Below, piece after piece: positions 8,116-18,080 of a stretch of DNA of 64,000 nt. The position numbers and the translations under genes are program-made. This stretch comes from Leyella stercorea (GTDB lineage: Bacteria; Bacteroidota; Bacteroidia; Bacteroidales; Bacteroidaceae), in NCBI RefSeq assembly GCF_019052365.1, contig NZ_JAHQUY010000006.1, positions 6,315-70,314 of the forward strand, given 5' to 3'. The notes under the pieces were generated by a model. It worked only from the letters and a program-made list of their open reading frames with translations, searched no databases and was not told the origin of the DNA. The number at the start of each line of letters is the position of its first letter. The stretch's first letter is position 1.

Positions 8116-10044
8116 TTAGAGGTTTTCACATTCTGCCAGCCAAAGCGCGCTTGATGCGTCGGTGGGCATACGCCAGTCGCCGCGCGGACTCAAGCTCACG
8201 CTGCCCACCTTCGGACCGTCGGGCAGACACGAGCGCTTGAACTGCTGGTTGAAGAATCGTCTAACGAAGGTCTTCAGCCAATGCTTTATCACTTCGTCCG
8301 AATAGAGGTCTTTGCTGAACGCATGGCGTGCAAGCATGTATATCTTTGCCGGACTGAAACCGAAGCGCATGAAGTTGTAAATGAAGAAGTCGTGCAATTC
8401 GTACGGACCAACCAAGTCTTCTGTCTTCTGCTTTATGTTGCCATGCTCGTCGGCAGGTATCAGCTCGGGCGAGATAGGCGTGTCGATGATGTCGAGCAGG
8501 GTTGTTCTCGACTGCTCGTCTACGCTGTTCTCTGCCACATGGCTCACGAGATAGCGTATGAGGGTCTTCGGTATGCTCGCGTTCACGCCATACATCGACA
8601 TGTGATCTCCGTTGTATGTAGCCCATCCGAGCGCCAGTTCGCTCAAGTCGCCCGTACCGATAACCATGCCGCCCAACTCGTTGCTGAGATCCATGAGTAT
8701 CTGCGTGCGCTCTCTTGCCTGTCCGTTCTCGTACGTCACGTCGTGTACGTTTATGTCGTGACCAATATCCTCAAAGTGCTGCGTAACGCTCTTGCGAATG
8801 CTTACCTCACGTATAGTTATGTCCAAACCCTTCATAAGGGTCATGGCGTTGTTGTATGTGCGGTCTGTGGTACCGAAGCCCGGCATCGTGACGCCCACAA
8901 TGCCCTTGCGATCGTAGCCCAACTTGTCGAAGGTCTTAACGCAGACGAGCAGGGCGAGTGTAGAGTCAAGACCGCCACTGATGCCAATCACGACACACTT
9001 GCAATGGGTGTGTACCAAGCGTTTTGCCAAACCGCACACCTGAATACTGAATATCTCGTCACACGAAGCGTACATGTCGTCGTTCTCTGGTATGAATGGA
9101 TGCGAATCGACATGGCGAAGCAGCTCGAATCTTCTTTCGTCTGTTTCGTCTGCATCGAACACTCTGGCTTTATGTCCACACTGGGCATGTACGAACGAGG
9201 TGTTTCTTCTGCGCTCTGTGCGAAGTTTGTCCACGTCTATCTGGCTCACCACGAGCTGTTCTTCCAACGAGAAGCGCTCCGACTCTGCCATCAGGGCGCC
9301 GTTCTCATAGACGAACGCATTGCCGCCATAAACCACGTCTTGCGTGCTCTCGCCGAAGCCGCATGAACTATATACGTAGCCGCATATCAGTCGGGCACTC
9401 TGCTGTGCAAGCAGACTCTTAAGATAGGCGTTCTTGCCGATGAGGTCGTCTGATGCCGAGAGGTTAAGTATAATATCGGCTCCCGACAGCACGAGGTCGG
9501 TCGACGGGGGCAATGGCGACCATACATCCTCGCATAGTTCTATGCCGAACTTCACGCCGCGTGCCGTCTTGAACAACGTTTCTTCGCCACTCACGCTCAC
9601 CCAACTGCCGGCGTAGCCAATCACAACCGATTCTGTAAGGTCGTCCGACGAGGCGAACCATCGCTTCTCGTAGAACTCGCCGTAGTTGGGCAGAAAGCGC
9701 TTTGGCACAATGCCCAGCACCTTGCCGTGCTGGCATACCACGGCGCAGTTGTACACTCCGCCGCCAATGCATATCGGCGCGCCAACAACGCTTATCACAT
9801 CGCATCGCTCTGTAGCCTCAAGCATGTCGGCAATCTTCTTCTCCACACGATCAAGCAAAGTCTGTTGTGCAAAGAGGTCCTGACACGAGTAGCCCGTAAC
9901 CGACAGTTCGGGGAACACCAATATCTCCACGCCGCGCTTGTCTGCGTCTACAACAAAGCGTTCTATCTGCTCTACGTTGTAGTCTACATCGGCTACCCTC
10001 ACCTGAGGTATCGCCGAAGCAACAGTTATATATCCGTAATTCAT
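8116..10044 (-). CDS. nadE: Glutamine-dependent NAD+ synthetase
   Basis: A two-domain enzyme of 642 residues that amidates nicotinic acid adenine dinucleotide to NAD+. The N-terminal nitrilase-type glutaminase shows its Glu (FPELSVTGYSCQD), Lys (VPKRFLPNYGEFYE) and Cys (ELCEDVWSP) active-site regions. The C-terminal synthetase has the ATP-pyrophosphatase loop GISGGLDSTLAL near residue 355 and GTGDLSELALGW near 460. It lies between the DUF2027-Smr gene and dipeptidyl peptidase III in a minus-strand run. Confidence 0.96.
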   Translation of the reverse strand: MNYGYITVASAIPQVRVADVDYNVEQIERFVVDADKRGVEILVFPELSVTGYSCQDLFAQQTLLDRVEKKIADMLEATERCDVISVVGAPICIGGGVYNCAVVCQHGKVLGIVPKRFLPNYGEFYEKRWFASSDDLTESVVIGYAGSWVSVSGEETLFKTARGVKFGIELCEDVWSPLPPSTDLVLSGADIILNLSASDDLIGKNAYLKSLLAQQSARLICGYVYSSCGFGESTQDVVYGGNAFVYENGALMAESERFSLEEQLVVSQIDVDKLRTERRRNTSFVHAQCGHKARVFDADETDERRFELLRHVDSHPFIPENDDMYASCDEIFSIQVCGLAKRLVHTHCKCVVIGISGGLDSTLALLVCVKTFDKLGYDRKGIVGVTMPGFGTTDRTYNNAMTLMKGLDITIREVSIRKSVTQHFEDIGHDINVHDVTYENGQARERTQILMDLSNELGGMVIGTGDLSELALGWATYNGDHMSMYGVNASIPKTLIRYLVSHVAENSVDEQSRTTLLDIIDTPISPELIPADEHGNIKQKTEDLVGPYELHDFFIYNFMRFGFSPAKIYMLARHAFSKDLYSDEVIKHWLKTFVRRFFNQQFKRSCLPDGPKVGSVSLSPRGDWRMPTDASSALWLAECENL

Positions 10045-10135
10045 AAAAGCCTTTTTTATCTTTTACTTTTAAAAGTTTTGTGGCTGCGTGGTATGGGCAA
10101 AATGCCCACACCTCCTACTTTTTACTCTTTTACTT

Positions 10136-11338
10136 TTATCGTATCGTTACCTGTGTCGCTCCATATCCATACTCCTGGAACGAAGCGTCCTGGTATCTAT
10201 AGTTCTTATATCTATATCTCAGTTCGTTCACGAGAGCATGGCGTAGCACGCCTTCGCCCTTACCATGTATGAACACGATACGCTTGCCTTTGTTGTGTTT
10301 GTTCTCCTCTAGCGTACGACGGAAGTAGTCGAGCTGATAGTTGAGGATATCTGCAGAGCCCATACCTGCAGTTGTCTCCAGCAGTTCGTCGGCATGAAGA
10401 TCTACAACAAGGATGTCATCGCCATTGGCGCGACTATTACGATGAGTAGCTGAAGTGTTCAGACTACTTTTCTTCAACTTCTCCATAGCGCTTTTCGGCA
10501 GTTCGCCAGCTTTGTCAGCAGCCTTCTTCTCCTCCTTCTCATCGTCCACGTATATCAGCTGTTCTGCATCAACGGGCTTCAGCTGCGCTACGCCGTCGTT
10601 CTTCACTACGGGGTACAGCAACGCAGGCGTCTCAAAGAAGTCGTTCTTCTGGAATGTATGCAGTTTATAGAACTTCACCTTGTCGATGCGGAACTGCACG
10701 TCGCAAACCGGCTTTGCCACAAACTCCTTGTCGCGCTTGAAAGAGAGCAACTGGAAACGCACGCGGTCAATCTCGTTCAACTCATCGAGTGCGAAACTCT
10801 CCACATACATCTTCGTGTTCGGCTCCAGTTCTCCCTCGCCGCGCAACGTGTATGTGCCGCCCTCTACGCTCATGTACAGATAGTGAACGTAGTAGTTGCT
10901 GTCGTTAACGAGATAGCAAGCGAAACTTGTCTTAGAGAAGTTTTTCACATCCTCCGGCACAAACGCATAGTACACGTTCAGCACGTTACCGCCCTTGCGC
11001 TCCTCCACTTTCGCCTTGTACGTGATTTCTCTGTCCGCAGCGTCATACTCGTCTTCATCCTCCAGCACGTCTTCGTCCATCTGGTTTATCTTCGCCTTCA
11101 CCGACATGTTGAACGTATCGGGATCAGTTGCCGTCGGCTCCTCCGCCCCACTCTTCTTCTGTATCGACTTCGATATCGAGTAGTCGTCGCTACTGCTCAT
11201 CACTACAAGGTCCGTCACTGGCGTCGGAATCTGAAAACCGTCTTCATCCTCCACCAGCGCTATATCTTTACCTTGAAAACCGGCTATGCGTCCGCCGCCG
11301 ATATCACTCAAGAATTGTACTTTATCTCCTATCTTCAT
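10136..11338 (-). CDS. DUF2027 and Smr domain protein
   Basis: A 400-residue protein. The N-terminus (MKIGDKVQFLSDIGGGRIAG) is a small beta-barrel-like region, the middle is the DUF2027 domain (about residues 120-250), and the C-terminal 85 residues are a Smr domain with VDLHADELL and the VFIHGKGEGVLR motif. Smr domains bind nucleic acid, and some have nicking or RNA-cleaving activity linked to MutS2 or ribosome rescue. An acidic linker separates the parts. This arrangement is characteristic of Bacteroidetes. It lies 32 bases after queA and 91 bases before nadE. Specific function is unknown. Confidence 0.88.
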   Translation of the reverse strand: MKIGDKVQFLSDIGGGRIAGFQGKDIALVEDEDGFQIPTPVTDLVVMSSSDDYSISKSIQKKSGAEEPTATDPDTFNMSVKAKINQMDEDVLEDEDEYDAADREITYKAKVEERKGGNVLNVYYAFVPEDVKNFSKTSFACYLVNDSNYYVHYLYMSVEGGTYTLRGEGELEPNTKMYVESFALDELNEIDRVRFQLLSFKRDKEFVAKPVCDVQFRIDKVKFYKLHTFQKNDFFETPALLYPVVKNDGVAQLKPVDAEQLIYVDDEKEEKKAADKAGELPKSAMEKLKKSSLNTSATHRNSRANGDDILVVDLHADELLETTAGMGSADILNYQLDYFRRTLEENKHNKGKRIVFIHGKGEGVLRHALVNELRYRYKNYRYQDASFQEYGYGATQVTIR

Positions 11339-11370
11339 TTTACTTTTCTTCTTTACTCTTTTACATTTAA

Positions 11371-12591
11371 CTAAGGTATCAGCAGCGAACTATCACCATA
11401 GCTCAAGAATCTGAAATCGTGCGCCAGCGCATAGTCGTACACCTTATGCCAGTCGCCGTGCAGAAATGCGCTCACCAACAACAGCAACGTGCTTTGCGGC
11501 TGATGAAAGTTAGTCACGAGCATCTTCACAATCTTATACTCATAGCCCGGCGCAATGATAATCTGTGTGCTCGAGTGCAGAGCGCTCAGCCCGTGTTTGT
11601 CCAGATAAGCCACGATGTTCTCCAAAGCCTTCATCGGTGTCACACCCTTCGCAGCCTCGTTCTCGTACGGTTCCCACTGGTCCACGTGCAGTTCCTCCTC
11701 TGAGAGATCCATGTTCTGTTCCAGTTTCACGCCCATGTAGTAAAGACTTTCCAACGTGCGCACACTCGTCGTGCCCACAGCTATAGCCTCTGCTCCATGC
11801 TTTATCAGCTTTTCGAGCGTCTCTCTATGCACACACACATACTCGGTATGCATCTCGTGGTCTTGAATCTCCTCCGACTTCACCGGCTTGAACGTACCCG
11901 CACCCACATGCAGCGTCAGCTCTTCGCGGTCGATACCCTTGCGGTCAATAGCCGCCAGCACCTCCGGCGTAAAGTGCAGACCTGCTGTCGGAGCAGCCAC
12001 CGATCCCTTTACCTTCGAGTAGACGGTCTGATATGTCGTCTTGTCGCTCTCCTGCGTCTCGCGGTTCAAGTACGGCGGAATAGGCAACTCGCCCACAGCG
12101 TCGAGCAGTTCGGCTAACGACACCTCCGCATTGTCCCACACGAAGCGCACTCTGTAGCTCTTGCCCACATCCTCAAGGCGCTCAGCCTTCAGAGTAACAG
12201 CCTCGCCGTTCACATCGAACGTGCGCTCAAGTGTCTCGCCCTTCCACTTCTTTAGATTGCCAATCATGCAGAGCCATTCGCATTCGCCCTTGGTCTGAAA
12301 CATCTGCTCGTAGTCTGCCGGAGCATAAGGCTCGAGCAAGAATACCTCTATCAACGCTCCCGTAGCCTTGCGGAAATGCATACGCGCCTGAATGACACGC
12401 GTATTGTTGAACACCATCAAAGCGCCCTTGGGCAGATGATCCGCAATGTTGCAGAACACGTCCTCCGACACCTCGCCATGCTTATACAGCAACAGCTTGC
12501 TTCTGTCACGCTGCGCCAACGGGAACTTAGCGATACGCTCGTCAGGCAACGCATAGTTATAATCCTTGATATGTATGTGTTTTGTCTCCAT
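11371..12591 (-). CDS. queA: S-adenosylmethionine:tRNA ribosyltransferase-isomerase
   Basis: QueA (406 residues) transfers and isomerises the ribosyl group of SAM onto preQ1 in tRNA, forming epoxyqueuosine. Signatures are YALPDERIAKFPL and RDRSKLLLY at the start, MVFNNTRVIQAR near residues 55-66, AAPTAGLHFTP near 200, LHVGAGTFKPV near 228, and NFHQPQSTLLLLVSAF near 362. The protein is longer than the 340-360 residues of E. coli QueA because of inserts. The tgt gene of the same pathway is elsewhere in the window (53036). It is probably the first gene of the run leading to dipeptidyl peptidase III. Confidence 0.95.
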   Translation of the reverse strand: METKHIHIKDYNYALPDERIAKFPLAQRDRSKLLLYKHGEVSEDVFCNIADHLPKGALMVFNNTRVIQARMHFRKATGALIEVFLLEPYAPADYEQMFQTKGECEWLCMIGNLKKWKGETLERTFDVNGEAVTLKAERLEDVGKSYRVRFVWDNAEVSLAELLDAVGELPIPPYLNRETQESDKTTYQTVYSKVKGSVAAPTAGLHFTPEVLAAIDRKGIDREELTLHVGAGTFKPVKSEEIQDHEMHTEYVCVHRETLEKLIKHGAEAIAVGTTSVRTLESLYYMGVKLEQNMDLSEEELHVDQWEPYENEAAKGVTPMKALENIVAYLDKHGLSALHSSTQIIIAPGYEYKIVKMLVTNFHQPQSTLLLLVSAFLHGDWHKVYDYALAHDFRFLSYGDSSLLIP

Positions 12592-12635
12592 AATCGTTTT
12601 GTTGTATTTGCCACACGGGGCTTCATCTTAATCTA

Positions 12636-12643
12636 CAAAGGTA
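12636..12643 (-). promoter_or_regulatory. Candidate -7 box of queA
   Basis: TACCTTTG on the minus strand matches the Bacteroidetes -7 consensus 45 bases before the queA start. No clear TTTG is seen at the usual upstream distance. Confidence 0.5.
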
Positions 12644-12746
12644 ATTATAAATTCTGATATACTAATCTTAGCAATCAATTATTTTAACTAAAAATATGAA
12701 CGAATTCCGGTAGGTCTGGAATAAGGCTCCAGCAGTGATGGAATAA

Positions 12747-12789
12747 AATTGCCTCTATGACGGAATATTATTCTATCATAGAGGCAATT
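12747..12789 (-). terminator. Terminator of the bat operon / PAP2 gene
   Basis: A perfect 14-base inverted repeat (12747-12760 with 12776-12789) begins 6 bases after the PAP2 stop codon. On the minus strand it runs into AATTTTATT. Confidence 0.78.
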
Positions 12790-12794
12790 CACTA

Positions 12795-13490
12795 TCAATG
12801 CAGTACACCACGCAGCACGGTGTAGATGAGAGTAGCCACAAGCACAAGCATCACGATGTCTATGTCGTCCGTGCTGAAGCCCGTTGAAGTATACTGTGTA
12901 GAAACGAAACACTTCGACTGCGACATCTTCGCCCTGAACTTATAGTAGAGAAGATAGACAGCACAGCCTACCGTGCCACCCCACAACAGTCCTACGAGCA
13001 CATCAAACGGATAGTGTACGCCCAGATACATACGGGTGTAACAGCATACAAGCGACCACAAAAGCAAGCCCGTACTCAGTATGCCACTTCTCACAAGCAG
13101 ACTGAAGAACACGGCTATCGAGAACGTATTTGACGCATGCGCCGAGAAGAAGCCGTACAGACCATTGGCGCAGTAGCCGTCCACAGTCTGTACAACGCCT
13201 CGCAGCAAAGGGTCGTTGCACGGGCGAAAACGCGCCACACCCGGCTTAACGATGCCGTCTGCCAAACCGTCGGCAAACAGAACGCACAACGCGGCACAAG
13301 CCACTATCAGCGCTATCTGTCCCATCGTCTCGCTATTCTTTATCACAAGATACAGCAAGGCTATGTACAACGGAATCCAAGTCAGACCCGATGTCAGGGC
13401 CATCATCAGTCCGTCCATAAACTGCGAGTCGCTGCCGTTCAGCGCCAACAACAGTACCTGATCATATCCTAAAAGCGTGTCGATATTCAT
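12795..13490 (-). CDS. PAP2-family membrane phosphatase
   Basis: A 231-residue membrane protein of the type 2 phosphatidic acid phosphatase family. The three active-site motifs are visible: KPGVARFRP (KxxxxxxRP), SAHASN in place of the usual PSGH, and the final SR-type motif TRMYLGVHYPFDV with its His and Asp. Candidate substrates are undecaprenyl pyrophosphate or phosphatidylglycerophosphate; the sequence does not decide. The frame extends to a GTG at 13514, but the ATG at 13490 gives a normal N-terminus. It is the last gene of the bat run and is followed at once by a terminator. Confidence 0.9.
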   Translation of the reverse strand: MNIDTLLGYDQVLLLALNGSDSQFMDGLMMALTSGLTWIPLYIALLYLVIKNSETMGQIALIVACAALCVLFADGLADGIVKPGVARFRPCNDPLLRGVVQTVDGYCANGLYGFFSAHASNTFSIAVFFSLLVRSGILSTGLLLWSLVCCYTRMYLGVHYPFDVLVGLLWGGTVGCAVYLLYYKFRAKMSQSKCFVSTQYTSTGFSTDDIDIVMLVLVATLIYTVLRGVLH

Positions 13491-13566
13491 TTTTATAATT
13501 TGAAAGTAAACCACAAACTTGAATCGTCTCTTCCTTAGCCCACGACGTGGAGGAACGTAGGAGAAC

Positions 13567-16227
13567 TTATATCACCTCTACCGAGTTCTTGGGCAGCCAG
13601 CCCTCCTTGCCGTCGTCAAGACGCACGCCATACCAGGCGTTCATCGAACGGTCGGTGATGGTCAGACGCGTACCCTCGTGTATCACGAAGGCGTCCGAAC
13701 TGCTCTCCGACGGTGTTGCCTTCACGTTGAGCGTCGGCGAAAGCACTATGGCTACGCTATGCTCCGAAAGCGCAGCCTTGCGCTGGTAGGCGAACAGAAC
13801 GCTCACAAGGAACAGCACGAAAAGTGCAGAGCCTGCGAAGAAGCCCACCTTACGCAGAACGATGTTGCTACCGAAGAGGTATGCAAGCATAAGCACCAGC
13901 GACACCACGAAAGCCACAACAGCCATCGTAGCCCATGTGTCGATGCTCAACACATTCTGCAGCGAGTGATACCACGTCACGAAGAACATCTCGTCTACCG
14001 GCACCACCTTGTCGATGGTCTTGCCACGCAGGAACTGTAGATTGTAGCGCACGTCGCTGTCGCCAGGGTTAAGTCGCAGCGCACGCTCGTAGGCTATAAT
14101 CGACTGCGTGATGTTGCCCAAACGATACTCGCAGTTGCCGAGATTGTAGTACAGTTCCGCGCTCTCGCCTGCCTTCAGCAGTTCGGTATAGCAAGCCGCA
14201 GCCTGCTGATAGTCGCCCTTGGCATAAGCAGTGGCTGCTATGGCAGCGCCACGCTTACCATGCTGGGATGTCGTGATGGCTACTGTGCCGTTACTGCTTG
14301 TCTGCTGCTCATTAGAGGCATTGTCAGCGGCATTTGCACTTATCGCTCCAAAGCCGAAACTCATCGCCATAAACAGCAATATTAATCTCGCCACATTGCC
14401 ACTTTTCTTTGCTGTCTTGCCACGCAAGACTCCATCAATCTCCGTAATAGCTACCATAGCACTATCGTATGTCTTTGTCATATTTCCCTCTGCACTGCCC
14501 GGAGCGTAGCGTTCGTACTCGCACTCGTCGAGAGCCGAGAGGAACTTGCCTATAATATCTTCGCCTATGCTACGTGTAGCAAGTTGCTCGCTGATGTTCT
14601 CACGCGAGAGTTTCTCTACCGGCATGTTCAGTTTGTCGCCCACATAGCCCCAAAGCGCACGCAGCACCTCGTCATAGAACTCATTCTGCTTGCCTGCCGT
14701 GAGCAACTTGTAAGCGGTCTTAAGGCGTTTCGTAGCCACCTTGTTGGCACGTTTGCCGCGCTTGCCTATGATGTCGGCGTTCTCCACAGCCTTCTTGTGG
14801 AAGATAACCACAAGTGCTACAAACACGACGAACGGCACAATCAGCCACAACCAGAAACCCACAGATCCAAAGAAAAGGTGCGCGGTATCAATCGTGTCGT
14901 ACATGCCCTGCTTTATAGGCCTTATATCGGTCGGCTGCGCCTCAGAATAGTCTGTTACTGACGTACCCTTGCCATCGCCTGGCTCTACCTTGATGGTGAG
15001 CGGCGACGTCTTCACCGTCTTGTACTGATTGCTTGCCGTGTCGTAGTATGTGAGCGACACAGCCGGAATGGTATAGTTGCCCTGGTTGCGCGGCACCACA
15101 AGAAAGTCGTACACCATGTTGCCTTCCAAGCCGTTCGTTGTGAGCTTGGTCTTGTCGGTCACCTTCGGGTCGTACTTATCGAAGTCCTTCGGGAAGGTAA
15201 CAACTGGCTGCTTGATGAGTTTAAGGTTGCCGTTGCCACCCACCACAACACGCAACGTTACAGGCGTTCCTGCCTTCACGATGTTGCTCAGAAGCTGCGA
15301 AGAAATTGAGAAGCGACCTACTCCGCCCGAGAAGTCGGCAGGCTTCTGCGGCAGTGGGTCTACCTGTATATCTATAGCCGGCGCTACGATGTTTCGCTTC
15401 ACCTCTATATATCCCGAGCCACCGTTGAAGAACGCCTCGAACGGGTCTACATTACGGTTTTGCATAACGACAACACCCTTGAACGTGAGGCTCGGTATCG
15501 TCATCTTGCCAGTCATTTGCGGGTACATCACATATTGGCTCCACGTTACGCAACGATAGTTTCTACCGTTCAACTTCTCTATGTGGAAGCTCTTCTGCTG
15601 CGGCAGAGGTATCTCCTGCGTGTGGAAGCCCTTAAGGTCGGGCATCTTGCCATCGAGCGACGTAAGGTCTACGAGGGTGTATACCTTGTACGTAAGCAAT
15701 ATCGGCTCCTGCTCATGCACGTGCTTCTTGTTGGCTGTCACCTTCACGAAGAGATCTTTAGAAGATATTCTGCCTCCCGAACTATGCGACGGCGAAACGG
15801 CGTCATCGTGCATATTTGGCGCCGACGAACCGTTGTTGCGTGTGGCGCCCGACACCTGTATGCGGAATGGCCGCGAGGCTATTGTCTTGCCACCTGCCTT
15901 GGCGTGTGCTGCACCTATGGTGTATGAGCCAGCTTTCTCCGCATAGAGCGTGTAGGTATAGGTTATCGACGACGAGCGGCTGGTATGTCCGTTCACAATC
16001 TGATAGCTCGACTGCTGCGATGTGTACGGACCAGCTATCACTTCCAGACCGGAAGGGATGGAAGCCGAACGGAACTCGTCTACCGACACATTAGCTATAG
16101 TGTACGACACACGGAAGTTCTCGCCAGTAGCAACGTGTGTAGGGGCAGAAACAGAAATGTTTTGCGCACATACCGTGAGTACATACGCAAAACATGTCAG
16201 TAATAGTGTGGTTATCTTCTTATTCAT
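13567..16227 (-). CDS. batD: BatD-BatE fusion: Ig-like membrane protein with TPR and SH3 domains
   Basis: This 886-residue protein joins two Bat proteins. Residues 1-22 are a signal peptide. Roughly 23-450 are the beta-rich BatD region, followed by a transmembrane helix near 452-472 and a cytoplasmic helical part. At about 612-635 there is a second signal-like hydrophobic stretch ending ANAADN, exactly what a separate BatE would start with. After it come TPR repeats (GDYQQAAACYTELL, then YNLGNCEYRLGNITQS), two more transmembrane helices near 757-810, and a C-terminal SH3-like domain (DGKEGWLPKNSVEVI). BatD and BatE are usually separate genes in Bacteroides. Bat proteins were linked to aerotolerance in B. 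fragilis; the mechanism is unclear. Confidence 0.88.
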   Translation of the reverse strand: MNKKITTLLLTCFAYVLTVCAQNISVSAPTHVATGENFRVSYTIANVSVDEFRSASIPSGLEVIAGPYTSQQSSYQIVNGHTSRSSSITYTYTLYAEKAGSYTIGAAHAKAGGKTIASRPFRIQVSGATRNNGSSAPNMHDDAVSPSHSSGGRISSKDLFVKVTANKKHVHEQEPILLTYKVYTLVDLTSLDGKMPDLKGFHTQEIPLPQQKSFHIEKLNGRNYRCVTWSQYVMYPQMTGKMTIPSLTFKGVVVMQNRNVDPFEAFFNGGSGYIEVKRNIVAPAIDIQVDPLPQKPADFSGGVGRFSISSQLLSNIVKAGTPVTLRVVVGGNGNLKLIKQPVVTFPKDFDKYDPKVTDKTKLTTNGLEGNMVYDFLVVPRNQGNYTIPAVSLTYYDTASNQYKTVKTSPLTIKVEPGDGKGTSVTDYSEAQPTDIRPIKQGMYDTIDTAHLFFGSVGFWLWLIVPFVVFVALVVIFHKKAVENADIIGKRGKRANKVATKRLKTAYKLLTAGKQNEFYDEVLRALWGYVGDKLNMPVEKLSRENISEQLATRSIGEDIIGKFLSALDECEYERYAPGSAEGNMTKTYDSAMVAITEIDGVLRGKTAKKSGNVARLILLFMAMSFGFGAISANAADNASNEQQTSSNGTVAITTSQHGKRGAAIAATAYAKGDYQQAAACYTELLKAGESAELYYNLGNCEYRLGNITQSIIAYERALRLNPGDSDVRYNLQFLRGKTIDKVVPVDEMFFVTWYHSLQNVLSIDTWATMAVVAFVVSLVLMLAYLFGSNIVLRKVGFFAGSALFVLFLVSVLFAYQRKAALSEHSVAIVLSPTLNVKATPSESSSDAFVIHEGTRLTITDRSMNAWYGVRLDDGKEGWLPKNSVEVI

Positions 16228-16252
16228 TCTGAATGATGTATTTTTATGTGGT

Positions 16253-16927
16253 CTACCAGTTTTTCTGCAACTTGCGCGATCTGTTCTGACGCATGGCGTC
16301 CTTTATGCGTTGCTGTGTCTGCTGCTCCTGCTGCATGGCGGCGTTAAGCATCTGCTCGGCGTTCTCCTTGCTCATCTTTTCCTGCTGCTTCTGCTGCTGT
16401 TGCTTTTGGTTCTTGTCTTGTTCTTTCTTTTCCTTGCTCTTGTTCTCGCCCTTGTTCTGCTGCTGCTTCTTTTGCTGTTGCTTGTCCTTGTTCTGCTTGT
16501 TCTTTTTCTGCTGGCGCATGCAGAGCGCAAGGTTGTAGCGGGTCTCGTTGTCAGACGGATTGTTGCGCAGACTCTCCTTGTATGCCTCCGCAGCCTCGCC
16601 GTACATCTTCAACGACTGGCATATCCATCCGATGTTGTGGTATGCCATAGCCTTACGCTTCGGGTCGGTCTCTATCTTGCCAGCGTTCTCAAACTGCTGG
16701 ATGGCTGCCGAATCTTTCTTCTGCATGAGCAAGGCGCAACCGAGATTGTAGAGCGCTTGCGGATTTGACGGGTTCTTGTCTACTGCCTTGCGGTATTCTG
16801 CCTCAGCCTTCACATAGTTGTCCTGTTTGAACCAGCGGTTGCCGTAGCGTATGTGCTGGCGGTCGGTCTGCGCAAAGCCTACCAATGCCTGAATCATCAA
16901 GATTGAAAGAACTAAAAACTTCTTCAT
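16253..16927 (-). CDS. batC: BatC, TPR protein with a lysine/glutamine-rich tail
   Basis: A 224-residue protein with a signal peptide (cleavage probably after VGFAQ), then three or so TPR repeats up to about residue 135 (YNLGCALLMQKKDSAAIQQF and AYHNIGWICQSLKMYGEAAE are in the pattern). The tail is extremely rich in Lys, Gln and Glu and probably forms a coiled or disordered region. It lies between batB (12 bases) and the batD-batE fusion (25 bases). In the Bat system TPR proteins are thought to scaffold the von Willebrand A proteins in the periplasm; that role is inferred from the family. Confidence 0.88.
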   Translation of the reverse strand: MKKFLVLSILMIQALVGFAQTDRQHIRYGNRWFKQDNYVKAEAEYRKAVDKNPSNPQALYNLGCALLMQKKDSAAIQQFENAGKIETDPKRKAMAYHNIGWICQSLKMYGEAAEAYKESLRNNPSDNETRYNLALCMRQQKKNKQNKDKQQQKKQQQNKGENKSKEKKEQDKNQKQQQQKQQEKMSKENAEQMLNAAMQQEQQTQQRIKDAMRQNRSRKLQKNW

Positions 16928-16939
16928 GTTGAATATCGT

Positions 16940-17959
16940 TTATTTCTTGAATAGTCTGAAATGTTTGAACAACGGATTCTTCTTCTCCATGATGCACGCC
17001 TCCACTATCAGCAGAACGAGCAACACGATGCAGAACGACTGGAACTGTTCGGCATACTCGCTGTAGATAACGCTCTCGGTCTCGCCTTTCTGGAGCTTCG
17101 AAAGCTCGTCGTTCAACTTCTCCTGAGCGTCGTTGGTGTTGTCTACATGGATATATGTGCCGCTACCGGCACGGGCTATGTCGCGACACATGTCCTCGTT
17201 GAGAGCCGACATAACGATGTTGCCTGCATTGTCGCGGATATACTCGCCGCCGCCAACGGGTATCGGAGAGCCCTTTGTGCTGCCTATGCCGAGGATGAAC
17301 ACGTTGATGCCTTTCTTGCGTGCTTCCTTGGCTGCATCCAACGCTCCACCTTCATGGTCCTCGCCATCGGTTATCACGATGATCGCCTTGCCTACACCCT
17401 GCTGCTGCGTGAAACTGCTCGATGCTACGGAGATGGCGCGTGCTATATCTGTGCCTTGTGTGGAGATGAGCGCCGGACTGATGCCCTGCAGGAACATCTT
17501 TGCCGACACATAGTCGCTCGTGATAGGCAGCTGTACGAAGGCGTCGCCAGCAAACACAACAAGACCAATCTTGTCGTTAGAGAAGTTGTCAACGAGGTTC
17601 TCTACAAGCATCTTGCTCTTGTCCAAGCGCGATGGCGCTACGTCCTGAGCCAGCATCGAGTTACTGATGTCGAGGCAGATGATAGTTTCTATGCCGTTGC
17701 GCTTCTCGTTGCTTATCTTTGAGCCCATCTGCGGACGAGCTATGACAACCACAAGCACGGCCACGGCTGCCATCGTAAGCCAGAACTTCACGCGGCGACG
17801 CATGGTCGAGGCATCGGGCATAAGCTGACGCACAAGGTCTTTGTCGCCAATGCGCGTTATCTTCTTTTGCCTGCGCCATAGGCTATAGTATCTGACTGCT
17901 ACCAGCACTACCACAAGCCATAGCAGCCATAAATATTGGGGGCTCTCAAATCTGAACAT
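16940..17959 (-). CDS. batB: BatB, von Willebrand factor A membrane protein
   Basis: A 339-residue protein with an N-terminal hydrophobic segment (YLWLLWLVVVLVAV), a second one near residue 60, a VWA domain from about 85 to 275, and a C-terminal membrane helix. The metal-ion-dependent adhesion site is complete: DISNS, the downstream threonine (STQGTDIAR), and VITDGEDHEG. Such paired VWA proteins are expected to work with the MoxR ATPase of the same operon. A 121-base gap separates it from batA, larger than the other gaps in this operon. Confidence 0.92.
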   Translation of the reverse strand: MFRFESPQYLWLLWLVVVLVAVRYYSLWRRQKKITRIGDKDLVRQLMPDASTMRRRVKFWLTMAAVAVLVVVIARPQMGSKISNEKRNGIETIICLDISNSMLAQDVAPSRLDKSKMLVENLVDNFSNDKIGLVVFAGDAFVQLPITSDYVSAKMFLQGISPALISTQGTDIARAISVASSSFTQQQGVGKAIIVITDGEDHEGGALDAAKEARKKGINVFILGIGSTKGSPIPVGGGEYIRDNAGNIVMSALNEDMCRDIARAGSGTYIHVDNTNDAQEKLNDELSKLQKGETESVIYSEYAEQFQSFCIVLLVLLIVEACIMEKKNPLFKHFRLFKK

Positions 17960-18080
17960 TGTTTTAAAACTTTGAATTTTGAGTTTTTATTTTGGCAATA
18001 GCCTAAGGTTATGCCACTAAAGACAACACTATACGGTTGTTGCAACCCGTATCTGTAGCGGATTTCGTACGCCGTCAACC

